Origin: Suillus spraguei
Lineage: Eukaryota; Basidiomycota; Agaricomycetes; Boletales; Suillaceae
NCBI GenBank assembly: GCA_016800925.1
Contig: JABCPU010000233.1
Span: 43,445-107,444 of the forward strand
Length of the DNA stretch: 64,000 nucleotides
Direction of reading: 5' to 3'
Translations under genes and position numbers: made by a program
Notes under the pieces: model-generated
Databases searched by the model: none
What the model saw: only the letters and a program-made list of their open reading frames with translations
Told to the model about the DNA's origin: nothing
Part shown: one piece after another, positions 45,901 to 57,128 of the stretch
How the letters are laid out: every line of letters starts with the position of its first letter
How positions within the stretch are numbered: position 1 is the stretch's first letter

Positions 45901-48169
45901 AGCATTGTGCACCAAAGACACGAATGTGTGAGAGATCGGGCTTAACTTTGTGGAGCATTTCATAGGGTGTTTTTCCTGCAGGGAGCGCGCGAGATTCAGT
46001 GCGATTGAACAAATACGCAGCTGTGAGGGCTGCTTCTCCCCATAGATTCCGTGGGAGCCTCGCATAGTTTAACATTGTGTACATCCGTCCTTCAATCGTG
46101 CGAAGCACTCGCTCTGCCCTCCCATTTTGTTGGTGTGCATATGGTGCGGAGAGCTGTCGTTCAATACCAGCTGCCTTGAGTTCTGCAGTGAACGCGTCAT
46201 TCAAGAACTCTCCGCCATTATCAGAGCGAAAGGCGATAACATGCAGACCTGACCGAGTCTCCCACCGCGCACGAACATTCTTCCAAGCCTCTAAAGCTTG
46301 GTCTTTTGTTGCCAGGAGTTCCAGTGCGAGAATGCCGGTATGATCATCCAGAAATATGATGAAGTATCGCTTGTGGTGAGGCGTTATGACTGGAATGGGA
46401 CCGCACAGATCAGAATGAATGAGCTCCAGGAAACGAGAGGCGGGAGGAGACTGCGATGTGGGATGAGGCTGCCGTGGATGCTTGCCGATGATGCAAGATT
46501 CACAGCGTGACATAGCGACGCTCGAGTCTATGGTAACACCATGAGCAATATGGGGAAGACGTTTGACAGACTCTCCGCCAGTGTGACCCATGCGAGCATG
46601 CCAAATATCATAAGTTAGTGGAACGCGTGCAAACGCAGATACTTCGGACGGCTCCAAGGGTAGAGGTGTTGACTGAGGAGGAGGAATGAACTCGAGATCA
46701 ACATAGAAAAGACGCCCAGACATGGCAACTGAGCCAAGAGATGTTCCCTTGTACACAAGTTCACAATGTGCAGGGTCACCTCGAAAATTGCATTCCCACC
46801 CTTTTGACAGCATCCATCCGACTGAGAGAAGGTTCAACATGGCACCAGGCGCATGAAGACAGTTTGAGAACCTTACTCGATGGCGAGTACCTCCAATCTT
46901 AAGCCAGGCGACACAATCACCTCGTCCTAATGTGTGAAGCGAGCCGTGATTTGCTGTCTTCATGACGACGGGATCCTGGGTAGAGTAGGTCCAGAACATG
47001 GTGTGATCACCAATGAGCGTGCTGGTGGTGCCAGAGTCGAGAATGGTGGACAGTGCGTGGGCAATTGCTGAGATGCCGTTGTCGGAGACCTCATTAGGCA
47101 GCTCTTTGATGTTTGCACACGATAGATCGCGTGTGTGGGTGGCTTGTGCAGCGATGGTAGGTGTTGAAGCAGGCGTTGACATTGCGGGAATGGGAGGTGT
47201 GCTGGATGCAACAGCCGTGGTCTCCTTCTTCTTCTTCTGCTGCCAGGGCGCTTGTCCTGCCATGCCTCCCCCCTCACGATAGCAGTGCTCCTTATCGTGA
47301 TCCCCACGCCCACATCCGGTCGTGAGGCAAAAGATTCCTTGAGGATTGTTCTTGTGCTTCCTTAGCCCGGTGATAGAGTTGACATTAGAGGAGGTTGTGG
47401 TGGACGCGGAGTTGGCATATTCGGATCCTGGACCAGACACGTTTGCAGGAAGGATGTTGACCATGCGCGAAGCTTCTGCGGTGATGCGTGCCGTGCAGCT
47501 TTCGAACGTGAGTGCGTTCATCTGGAACGAAGCAGCAATGGGGTTTCCAGTGCCAGTGAGCGCTGAACTGACGACTGTAGCAGAGAAGCTGTCATGCATG
47601 CGCTGTTCAAGCTGCATGCAGAATAGTTGCCACGTAGAAGACGAAGGCAGCCCAGTTAGGATATTGAACACTGCTTCCTCATCAGAATAGGAAGCACCCA
47701 TGCCTATAAGGCGATCACGGCAGCTGATGTGCTGACCGACGTAGTTGTTTGCATCATGTGCGTCTTTCATACGAAGTGCCTGGATGCGTCTTCGAATGAC
47801 AAATTGAGAACTCACGTCGTTACGATGGAAGTGGTCCTTGAGGATTTTCCAAGCTTCACGCGCTGCAACGGAAGTGTTCCGAGGAATGAGGAGATGAATG
47901 CTAGGTGCGAGTTTACAAAGGATGATTGTCTTTGCCTTAGAGTCGTTGATAAGCCAGGCTCGCATAGCTGCCTTCTCGGCATCAGTGGGAGTAGCTGGAG
48001 TAGCTGCGACAGGCAAGTACAGAGCCGCTCCAAGAATGTCGCCCGGATTTGCATTTTCAGTTACGTGACACCAGAGGTCATCGTTCGTTAAGACGAGCTG
48101 CGCCTGCATCTCCCAGGGAATGTAGTTATCCGCTCCAGTCAACTCTGGGATGTGGTCGTATTTTCCCAT
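42950..48169 (-). pseudogene. Copia gag-pol polyprotein
   Basis: On - the frame starts MGKYDHIPELTGADNYIPW (Gag). It continues with a Cys/His region (CLTTGCGRGDHDKEHC), the protease active site LDSGTTSTLIGD, and the integrase HHCC (HARMGHTGG...CESC). The integrase catalytic residues lie in HSDLCGP, FRSDNGGEF and QNGRAERVLRT. The reverse transcriptase has AQGFSQVPGIDFGKTFAPV, DAKRAFLWGKL, LYGLKQAAYDW and IIAWHVDDGLAG, where YVDD is normal. RNase H has SDADWATCPEDR, SSMESEYMAL and KHIDLCYHFIR. The integrase-before-RT order is that of Copia. A TGA at 45815-45817 replaces the codon after YAPDG, where CGA would be one transition away. A solo LTR (43874-44642) interrupts it after RKFLD. Both breaks are simple and the rest is open. 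Confidence 0.95.
43874..44642 (-). mobile_element. Solo family A LTR nested in the Copia pol gene
   Basis: On - it runs from TGTCATATACC to GTCTTAACA, 769 bp, and matches the copy at 9941-10677. It is flanked by exact TCGAG duplications (43869-43873 and 44643-44647). Without it and one TCGAG, RKFLD joins WIKGRIADRF in frame. This is the youngest datable insertion in the window. Confidence 0.95.
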
Positions 48170-48268
48170 TATTGGGCAACGCGTCAGAGAAGGAGGTGAA
48201 CTAAGGATTTGAGTCGCTCCAAGTAGAGGGAGTTCATAGTACTTCCAGTTCCTGTGCCGTTTAGGACA

Positions 48269-48282
48269 CGGGGCTCATAACC
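48269..48282 (-). promoter_or_regulatory. Copia primer-binding site matching initiator tRNA-Met anticodon arm
   Basis: On + the sequence next to the LTR is CGGGGCTCATAACC. That is the anticodon stem-loop region of initiator tRNA-Met, with CAT as anticodon, not a tRNA 3' end. This fits a half-tRNA primer, as known for Drosophila copia. The tRNA identity is inferred. Confidence 0.75.
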
Positions 48283-48618
48283 TGTTGGAAAGCACAACGC
48301 TCAGTGTTGGTGAACAACGACTATATTCACAATCTAAGTACCTGTTGGAAAGCACAACGCTAAGGTAACTCTAAGTAAGTGTGAAACAAACAACAAGACA
48401 AGTGAGACGCGTACCTCAGTGTTGGTGAACAACGACTGAGGGACGCAGGGAGCAAGAAGACAAGGTATTTGAATGCTACAAGATACGGGGCTCAAAGAGC
48501 CGGAGAAGTCAGTGACCATGCGGCGTCAAGCGTGACACATGTGATACGAAGTGGCGAGGTTGAACGATAGCCTAAAGCAATGTTAATCAGTCCAAGACTG
48601 AAACCCCAGCTCCAACAA
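48283..48618 (-). repeat. 5' LTR of the Copia element
   Basis: On - it starts TGTTGGAGCTGGGG and ends CCAACA, the classic TG...CA LTR form. It has the same internal doubled words as the 3' LTR and is complete at both ends. Confidence 0.95.
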
Positions 48619-48623
48619 TAGTC

Positions 48624-50206
48624 ACCTCCAAAGACTTTCTGGTGGACACTTCGAACGTTATCAAGGCCGCATACAAAATGAAAGCTAACTTGCATTCTTA
48701 GTAAATCGAGTGAAATTCTTCCGCTTCAGTAGGGTACCCTAGAAAAGGGGCAAAGGGTCAACGAGTGTCTGCGCTTCTTTGCGCCTACATGTCCTCAGCG
48801 GATCCAGCGAAGTATGTGAGACCAGGACACATTTTCACCCATCGAATACAATGCAATCTCTTTGCGCGAAACAAATGTGAGTTGATCGGCCGAGTTTTGC
48901 GAATTCAAACATCCTGCATACCATGCAGAATCGACCTGTAAGAACAGTGCTTCTCAAGCCAAAGCTCCAACAGGCGGTGATTACTGACCAAAAGGTAGAG
49001 TATCCTCCACACCGCTTGCACAGAGAGCTTCAATCTTTACAGCCATCAAACTAGTCTCTGGCGGGTAAGGGACAAGTCTGGCCCTAGTTTTAAGGCGCAA
49101 TTTAACTCCACCTCGACATCTACTACCCAATCAACAGAAGCGGTGACAACATAAAAACCTTTTTCATGTATACGACCAAGCGTTTCCACGCCTAGTCCCA
49201 GCATATGCTTGTAATATCAATCCAGCCAGTGAGGTACCGTAGAGGAAGCGGTTGTTCGAGTGCAGGAGCTTCTACAGGACGGCCCTCGGAAGATTTTGAC
49301 GTCGAAGTGGCATTCAAGAGTGCCTATAACCACAGGATTGGTGTCCTCATTGATATAATACTAGACTGTGATCAGCTCTGATCGCCGCCTTTCAACATGC
49401 CCGTACTTGTGATAAGCAGGATTGGCCTTTTCGTCTGCGAAGCCGCCAACTCGATATTAGCAATATCGTTGAAGCACCCACTTTGACACTGACAGCTTTG
49501 AGAAGATTATCCAACCCTTTGATATCTTGCGTTTCAGTTGCGGCCTTGAGTTCTGTTGGGGTAGTACATAACGGTAGTTGTTGCATCGATTGTCTCCCAT
49601 AGCTATGCTAGAGAAGACAAAATCCACCGCTGAGAGGAGGCAAAGTGATATTTGAGTTATCTGCTGTGAAGACACCGTCGTTTGAGTAGACGGAATGCAA
49701 ACATACTTCGAATTTCCAAATGCTCGATTAGTAGGTTGAGGGATGTTGTACACCGTCTTCAGAACGTGAGAAACATCCATGGATTCAAAACCTTCTCCGA
49801 GAGTAAGTACCATACCGTGACTAACTAGTATTTACCAAACAACAAACTGAACAGACAAAGTCCGCTGTCTGAAGCCCGAAAGCTCATTGGGTAGCTCTCT
49901 TGATGTCTTGCGGGCTAGTCAAAAGTCCGATTCCTCGCACTTCTCGTTGCAACAACATTTCCCAATGTTTAGTAACACCGTGACAGTGAGTGTCTACTTA
50001 CTGTCAATGGATTGAGTGGCCGGTGAGAGAGCCTACGACCAACCATTGTTACTGGTACAAGGCACGGTCACGTGCAAGCACAAATCGGTGAATATCATTC
50101 GCAGATTGCATTCAACAAGTTCACAGCAATTCATTCACTGATCTGAAGCTATCTCAGTGCGATACCTTTTCTTTTCTCGTGATACCTGCTTTAATTGCTG
50201 CGGGAT
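48624..50206. other. Intergenic, possible relic at 49.4-49.8 kb
   Basis: No gene is firmly supported. The nuclease gene begins at 50207. Confidence 0.4.
49392..49813 (-). pseudogene. Possible unrecognised gene or relic
   Basis: On - an open stretch starts MVLTLGEGFESMDVSHV. A possible short intron (GTATGTTTGC...TTCACAG) leads to DNSNITLPPLSGGF, a stop, then CTTPTELKAATETQDIKGL. The residue make-up is protein-like but I recognise no family. It is listed as a candidate only. Confidence 0.2.
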
Positions 50207-52704
50207 ATGGGTGTAGCAGGACTTTGGGAGGTTTGTTGCATGAGTTGACACGAATTTTTGATCTAAGTCAAGGTCTAATAGGTGCTACGACCCGCCGGAC
50301 AAACACAGTCATTAACACATCTATCTGTTACTCAAGGATTTGAAGCAAATGCTGGTGGTCGACGAGGCTTTCGTATAGGCATTGATGCCTCAATTTGGTT
50401 CTTCCATGCCGCGTACGGTAAAGAAGGAGAGAATCCGGAACTGCGCACACTCTTCTTTCGTTGTTCCAGACTCATGAGCATGCCTCTCCTCCCACTCTTC
50501 GTATTTGATGGTCCAAAAAGGCCTTCTGTGAAGCGCGGGAAGAGAGTAAGTGGCAACGCCCACTGGCTCACTACTGGAATGAAAAACATCATTGCGGCTT
50601 TCGGTTTTGAATGGAGAACGGTGCGTATACGCGAAGAATAATGACGACAAGAATATTTATGATGCACAGGCTCCTGGTGAAGCTGAAGCTGAGCTTGCGT
50701 ACCTGAATCGCATGGGAATCATCGATGCTGTCCTCTCCGATGATGTCGATAACTTTCTATTTGGTGCTACTATGGTTATCCGCAAGTGAACCTTGTCACC
50801 CTGAGCAAACCTTCAAACGCTGACTCTCATATAGTCCCAGCAACACACTCTCTGGAAACCGTGCCCACCCAGTGAAAAACGCTGACGGACGTGATGATGG
50901 GAACCACGTTGTGACGTATCGGGCCGCTGATATCCTCTCCCACGAAGATATCTGTCTCTCGCAAGGAGGCTGCATCCTAATTGGCCTTCTCTCTGGCGGA
51001 GACTATCATCAGGCTGGCGTTCAAGGCTGCGGGAAGCTCATTGCTGCTGCACTCGCACGTTGTGGATTTGGTGACCGACTGCTAGAAGCTGCCAGTTCTC
51101 TCAGCCACGAAGAACTAGATAAATGGCTTGACACGTGGCGTGATGACGTGCGTGAGGAGCTGCGTACGAACAAGAGTGGCCTCATCGGATCGAAAAAGCC
51201 TGCACTCGCAAAGAAGATTCCTGATGATTTTCCTGATGTCGATATTTTACTATCCTACACCAATCCTATCACGAGCGAGACAGAGGGTAAACCTACGCAA
51301 GACATTACTTGGGAACAAGAGCCCGACATTGGAAAAATCGCTGCACTTTGCGAGCTGTACTTTGAATGGGGTGTAAAGGATGTGATCATCAAGCGCTTTC
51401 GTACAGTCTTGTGGCCAAGTGCAGTGCAACGTATCCTGCGGCGTGGTGCGATGGAAAAAGACGAGAAGAAGCGCAAGGGTTTACAGATGAGCCCTAAAAA
51501 GAGCAAGACGACAGGTAAACTTGCGCCGGGAACGCCCTCCAAGATGATTGCAAAGTACTTTTCGTCGATGAAACTCCAGTCTCCCACCAAAGACAACGGG
51601 AAGGAGCAAGAGTATAGTGACACTGAATCCGAAGCAGAAGAAGATAGGCTGATTGTCAAAATTCACTCCTCGCGAAGGCACGCATCTACGGATGGAATTC
51701 TTGAGTATCGACTAGAGATTGCGCCTGCGCAGCTCGTACAGTTGGCTGGGGGTGGCGTTCAAGGAATTAGGCCCCCGATCGAAGTTGATGCTGCTTTCGA
51801 TGATACCGACGGCGACGATGAGGATGAGGATGAGGATGGGGGAAAGCAAAAGAGCAAGAGCAAGGGAAAGAAACCTCCACCAGACCCCGAGAGCCATCTT
51901 CGTGTATGGATGCCAGCATGTATGGTGCAGATTGTAGAGCCGGAACTTGTCGAAGCCTTCGAAGACATTCAACGCAGAAAGCTAGAGAAAAAAGCCAAGC
52001 GATCGAACAAGACGGATGGGACGAAGAAAGCTGCTTTCACTGCGCAAGGAGATAGCGATGGAGATGCCCTCCCTGTTCTAGCCCCTGCGAAGAAGAAACC
52101 TACCCGTCCGAAGAAAGTGGCAGTAGAACGGGAGGACAGTGAGCCCGCTCCTCGCTCTCTCCCTCGTTCATCCCCTCCGACAAAGGCCCGTCGGAAGAAA
52201 GCAGTTGTGGAACCCCAGGCCACTGCGCTTCCTCGTCCTTTCCCGATGTCAAGTTTCATCGGTACTTCTGACGATCCTTTCATAGAGCACACAAATAATA
52301 ATCGGGCCCATACATCCCAGCAGTCCTCACCAACCTGCTCTAAGAAGCATACCAAATCTTCCGACTCCGAATCCCTCCAACCTCGCGTGACCAAATCTAC
52401 AAGGAAAACGCCACAGCGGACATCCCCGCGCTCGTCAGGCTTGATCACGCGCCCAGATTCACCATCACTTGTGCAGCCAATTCGCAAGTTTGACGATGTT
52501 ATTGATATTTCTAGTGATTCGGATGTACCAATACAGCCCATGAAATTTTCTGTCAAGGCACCCCTGCTGCTTGCCAGAGAAAAAGCCAAGAAGAGAGTTG
52601 GTTTATCTCATGTCAAAAGCAAAAGTCCTGGCCTCGAGTCGACGTCCAAGGGCCAACCAATGAGAGTAGTGGCAGAGAATGACATCATTGATTTGACCTG
52701 CTGA
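50207..52704 (+). CDS. XPG/Rad2-family Holliday-junction resolvase, Yen1/GEN1 type
   Basis: This structure-specific nuclease cuts four-way DNA junctions late in recombination. Exon 1 (50207-50230) encodes MGVAGLWE, the N-terminus typical of Rad2 nucleases. After a 50-nt intron come VLRPAG and the first metal site in RIGIDASIWFFHAAYG. Exon 3 has the I-domain PGEAEAELAYLN and the acidic site LSDDVDNFLFGA. The helix-hairpin region is IGLLSGGDYHQAGVQGCG. Introns lie at 50231-50280, about 50621-50668 and about 50788-50832; each restores the family frame. The C-terminal half is long, acidic and Lys-rich, with PKKSKTTG, a KKKPTRPKK basic patch, and two SUMO-interaction-like words, VIDISSDSD and IIDLT at the very end. 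The length of about 780 aa suits a Yen1-like protein. Confidence 0.88.
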
Positions 52705-53062
52705 ATCGATCATTATAAGGTCTTCGTTGGTTGTGACTTGAGCTTTCGGTTGTACAATAAGCTTGTATGTGTAGTAGGCGGATCTACAGGATATACCCTT
52801 TGTACGTTTTGAATGTGAAGTATTGTCAGATGGTCATTCTTCATCAGTCCATTGATCTTAGAATGATTCTTTCAAAATCGCACTCACCGTCAAGGGGGCA
52901 TCAGTAAACCGGTGAGACTAAGTTAGACATTAGTCGATATTGTCAGATTTTGTATTACAGCCCAATGCTTCTTTCCCGTATATTACGATAAAAAGTAATA
53001 CAGTTGAAATGGTCATAATGCATACCGATGGGACCACCAAAATGTTATGAATATGCGCCGCC
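52705..53062. other. Intergenic spacer
   Basis: No feature is recognised between the nuclease stop and the membrane-protein gene. Confidence 0.5.
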
Positions 53063-53973
53063 ATGGATTTCAAAACCTGGGAACATCATTTATGTAATAT
53101 GTCATCCGCGCTTTGGACCAAGTCTGGCATCTTACCCCTATCCATGACCCAAACCACAATGATGAAACCCTTAGCACTTCTAATTTTCAGAAATCGTTTG
53201 CTTCTTGAATTACTTTATAATCATTCCAGTCCATTTCACCACCTGGACCGGAGTGGTCTGTGTCGCCAGTATGGCAGCAACCTGGCTCTTCGCTCTTGTC
53301 CTAGTACGAGTCCCAGCTACCCGCAGAGTTTGCCTGGATAATGCATACATCATTTCCCCGTTATGCTGGACTTTCTGTGCATTGTGGGTAGGAACCCTAT
53401 TGTATTATGACAGTGAGACCACAAATATGCAGCCGAGTAAGTTTGCAGCAGTAACTTCAGGAACACCAACTAATATCATGCACATCATAGATCCTTTAAA
53501 ACAATCTGCCATGTACTATGGTGTCACATTGGTGTTGGCGCTGGAGTTTATGGTCATGTTGAGTTTCTGGGGGAATTTGAAGTGGAACCGTCCGGTCCTG
53601 ATGCTTTGGCCTCTAGTCAGGAGCCGGTTGGAACGGGTGTCTGATCATTTCATCCTCAGCGAGAACACTCCAGATATGTTTGCGTATTCCGCATTGGTAG
53701 GTATTTCATTTTGGTACTGGTATTCATAACCAAGTTAATAATATATTCAAGCCACCCAAAGATCTTGATTTGTCGCATCTTTCAGACTCGCAACTCGATA
53801 GCAAACTATCCAACTTCAAGTTCAGAATATTGAATGCTCACAGCACTGGACTATGTCTTCTAGACCTGGCTCTGATGTATCTTTGCTGGATACCGCTATA
53901 TATAACGGGGCAGTTGATTCCACGGAAGCTTTTGCAGTCAGTCGTTGGCCCCCTGTCTCTTATATTGTACTAG
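53063..53973 (+). CDS. Multi-span membrane protein of unknown function
   Basis: The best frame (from about 53190) encodes FIIIPVHFTTWTGVVCVASM, then several hydrophobic helices (TWLFALVLVRVP, IISPLCWTFCALWVG, GVTLVLALEFMVMLSFWG) and a charged loop (RSRLERVSDHFIL). An intron at about 53699-53752 separates it from an exon with LDLSHLSDSQL and two more helices (LLDLALMYLCWIPLYITG). At least five membrane segments are likely. The start is unclear: ATG 53063 is in another frame and would need an intron before 53190. I do not recognise the family. Confidence 0.45.
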
Positions 53974-54128
53974 TCACTCTGGGTTAGCGCCGCCAATAAA
54001 GTCTCTTCCAAGTTCCCCATATACATTCATCATCAAACATTAACTCAATATCCCTTGCGGTCTCTACCACGGCCTGTCATATTGCCCTATCAGAAAACAT
54101 CGCAACGAATTACCTGACGACCCACCTT

Positions 54129-54969
54129 CTATGTAATGTTCGAGTATTCCTGGCGTATTCCAGCGTCGTTCTCGTCTGGAAGATCAGAAAGTGAATCGCA
54201 TTTCTTTTGAACCATTTCCAATAACAGCTGTGCTGCTTCTAAATCTTCTTCATACTCTATCTCCTCCGGGGTTTCAGCTACTAATCGCCCACTACTCACC
54301 AAACTGTAGCGTGATTTTGTCGTTCGGGTTTTGTGGGAGCAAGAAGTCATATCAGAGGATTAGCTCGTCGTTCGCTTTGAGCCTATACTTGTTGAAGACT
54401 TCTTCGCCAAGAGGCGTCGTGGTATGCGAATTGATTGGAATAGTGGCCAAATCATCCCTTGGTTCCATACCTCCTCATGGATACAGTGTGCACCAAGAAA
54501 CAGGCTGTCCACGAGAATATTCGGAGATGCAGTAGAACTGAACCGAAATAAACAGTCCACGAAATTAATTATAGTTTGAGGATATCCATGCCTGGAAGTA
54601 CTATGAACGGATGACGAGATAGCAGTGTGGACGGAAATGCGCGGGTTGAAAGGTACATCGATGGTCTTGTACGCGGAGGGGACAAGAACTGGAGATGTGT
54701 ACAATGTGTATCTTTTAGCCAATCCCGCCGATTAACGGCGTGATGAAGAGCCGACATTCAAGTATTCCACTCAGCAATCCTAGCTTTTCCCGGGTAGCGC
54801 CGTGAATGCTAGTTCCTGGGAAAGCCTCAGGCCAAGTCCAGATGGCGTGAATTGAAGGGGTATTACCAGTGTATCCAGGATTGCAGGTGGAAGGTTTTTC
54901 AGTAAAAAATATATCGAAGGACATTAGGCCTGAGGAATTGAGCTTTAATGTATAATCAGAGTACAACAT
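54129..54969 (-). pseudogene. SET-domain methyltransferase relic
   Basis: On -, pieces of a fungal SET protein (lysine methyltransferase, Rubisco-LSMT-like group) appear in order but in different frames. They are PLQFTPSGLGL, then FPGTSIHGATREKLGLL, then YLSTRAFPSTLLSRHPFIVLPGMD, then SRGQPVSW, then GEEVFNKYRLKANDELILRYDFLLPQNPNDK. In active members the segment is NNYG.K.N.ELL..YGF with the substrate tyrosine; here NKYR and RYDF replace it. Frame changes near 54860 and 54725 are not explained by introns. The N-terminus and the end of the domain are not fully present. It is probably a dead copy. Confidence 0.6.
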
Positions 54970-55452
54970 ACAAGTGCAAATAAGCTGCCTTTCCGACCGT
55001 CAACTAGATCCCGGGTTGATTCGCCAAATCAGAGCATGTAGAGAGCACTCCATGTCGATGGCCAGTGAAAATGTACTGAAGGTTGTCACTAGTCTACCAA
55101 AGATTTTTATGGTGATCTCCCATCTGCATGTGACATGCCATAACGCTCATTTCATCCCTCGAGATACATGTTCATTGCGTACTCATCTATGGACAGCTCG
55201 ATAAAAATGGTGCAAGATCTATGGATGAATAGATATGAAAGCGAACACTAGCGGAGCTGTGGAAAGTATCGATATACAACCAAATGAAGGTGAGTGGCAG
55301 TACAATAGTTTCTCATCGGAAAGCAACAGCTCGAAAAAATCAAAACAGGAAGGGGAAATACATAGAGTCCATTCACATGGCAGTGAAAATTTACTAATCG
55401 TAATGGGGTATGCTGAGTCCCCGATATACATGCGGCGGCCATACCTAAATGC
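54970..55452. other. Intergenic spacer
   Basis: No gene is supported. Short open frames on both strands at 55219-55456 are overlapping shadows with no recognisable product. Confidence 0.4.
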
Positions 55453-56881
55453 CTAACTGCCAGCCTTGCCGAGCAAAGCGTAGCCACTTCCTGCTGGGCC
55501 GTGCAGCTACGTTGCACACATAATGAATGCACAAAACAAGAAAAGAAAGTGTAACCCGTACCTTCGAGTAGCATCGATGGCAAAGGGGATCTCCGTCTTT
55601 TTCCGTCAATCTAGTTGAATCTAAGAGAGTGTTGCACTCCTTGCACCTCAAACACCCCTTGTGCCAAGTCTTTCCTATGGCCTTCATCTACCATATACCA
55701 AACGTATCAGTCAAATTTGCATCAGCCTCTTGATAAAATTTACCTGTTCAGCAAAATAAACACTCTTCCCGCACCGCGGACACGTTGGAGTTGTGCCCGC
55801 AGAAAAGACCTTCACAGGAGTGCCACTGTTACCAAACGCTACGCCATACCGTGTGCCGGTGGAAGTTGACTGCAACGGCGTCATCGGCGATGAACTTGAG
55901 CGTGCAAGTGTTACAGAAGATAATTTCGGAGTAGACGTAACATCAGTGCCATTGCTCGCTGATTTGGTCGGACTCAGTGGGACAGTACGCGGCATATCGC
56001 CAATGCGTACTGTGCTTGTAGCTGTCCCCGCAAACGTGAGGGCTGGAGGTGACGTGGATTCTGTCAGCGTTTCTTCTCCCACTTCCTTGCAGTGCAAGAT
56101 TGTGTTGACAGGTTGAGTTGTGGTCTCAGAGCCAAGCTCGACAATTGGATTGATGGGTGAGCGATTGTACCGTGCAGGGAGGACCGAGTTCGCTTTGAGG
56201 ATGGGCAATGGCGATATGGCACCGTTCGCATAGCATCCTACATCTGTGTTGTGCGCACGCACGGTTGATTGCACACCCTGCCGCTGGCTCAGATCGACTG
56301 ATTCACCACGCATGAAAGTGGGTGCAGGGAAAGAGTTGCGCACAGGCGATGCAGGAAGTGGTGAAGGTGTGGCCATGTCATTGCGATGGGGGAGATTGGC
56401 ATGCCTCAGATCGCGAGTGCCGAAATTTCGAACGTGACATGTTTTACTACAATTCAGGTCAATGTTGGAAGAGATGAAAATTCGTGGGTATTACCAGTAT
56501 GGCTAAGCAGGGAAGGGTAAGCTACACAATGTACAACAGCCTCACAAACAAAACGCACCTCCTGATCATGTTCAAGAAGCGTCAACGAGTCTAACCTCTT
56601 ATTGCACGTCGTGCAAGCCAGACAAGGCTGATCAGACTTTTTGTAAATCACACGAACCGAGGCGTGTGGGGAAAGCTCACCTTGTGATAGAGCTGATTAC
56701 GTTGATTAATAACGTTTGTATCGCAGAGTACTATCGATCAGCCCACCTTCCTGCCAGGTCCCATCACCTGTCGGATATCATAAGAAATCGCGAGGCATGA
56801 AACGAGGCTGCTCACCTGTTCTGCGGCATAGACAGCCTTGCTGCATCTAGGACATATCGGTGTACCACCAAACGGGTGCAT
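55453..56881 (-). CDS. Two-LIM-domain zinc-binding protein
   Basis: On - translation starts at ATG 56881 with MHPFGGTPICPRCSKAVYAAEQ, the first half of LIM1. After introns KKSDQPCLACTTCNKRLDS follows, then a RDLRHANLPHR boundary. A Ser/Thr/Pro-rich linker of about 200 residues separates the domains. LIM2 is TCPRCGKSVYFAEQ, then (next exon) GKTWHKGCLRCKECNTLLDS and DPLCHRCYSKLHGPAG, ending LLGKAGS. The arrangement is that of fungal CRP-like LIM proteins, which bind actin or partner proteins in the cytoplasm. The part of LIM1 that should hold its H...C ligands lies in an exon near 56760-56700 and was not fully resolved. Confidence 0.85.
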
Positions 56882-57128
56882 AGTAACTATATGATTCGCT
56901 TGTATCTGATCAAGTTCAAGTATCGGATCAGTGCAAGCTTGAAAGATATTTGTTCGTCCGACGTCGTCGCTTACGCGTGACTATGAGTACTTTGGAGAGT
57001 AACGGGAAACATCCATCGGAGATTGAAAGCTATATCGCTTTTTTGCTACAGGCCAAATCTTTCGCTCATCGCCATCTCCCTCTTATCCAGTTCATAGATT
57101 TTTTGTTTTCTCTTCTTATTCCGCTATC

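Larger units (their letters stand above)
42611..48618 (-). mobile_element. Nearly intact Ty1/Copia LTR retrotransposon
   Basis: The element runs on - with near-identical LTRs at 48283-48618 (5') and 42611-42942 (3'). It is flanked by the exact duplication ATAGT (42606-42610 and 48619-48623). Next to the 5' LTR is a primer-binding site GGTTATGAGCCCCG (48282-48269 on -). Next to the 3' LTR is a purine tract GGTTGAGGGGGTG. One gag-pol frame covers 48169-42950. It has one in-frame stop, and a solo LTR of another family sits in the reverse transcriptase. The near-identity of the LTRs points to a recent insertion. The 3' LTR lacks the first three bases TGT on its outer end. Confidence 0.95.

Noticed and set aside
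42611..48618. CRISPR-like reading of the repeated TGTTGGAAAGCACAACGCT words.
   Set aside because: They are paired words inside two LTRs of a eukaryotic retrotransposon, not an array of repeats and spacers.
51712..52589. Long minus-strand frame (206 codons) opposite the nuclease gene.
   Set aside because: It lies fully within the coding exon of the Yen1/GEN1-type gene and reads as the complement of Lys/Ser-rich codons.
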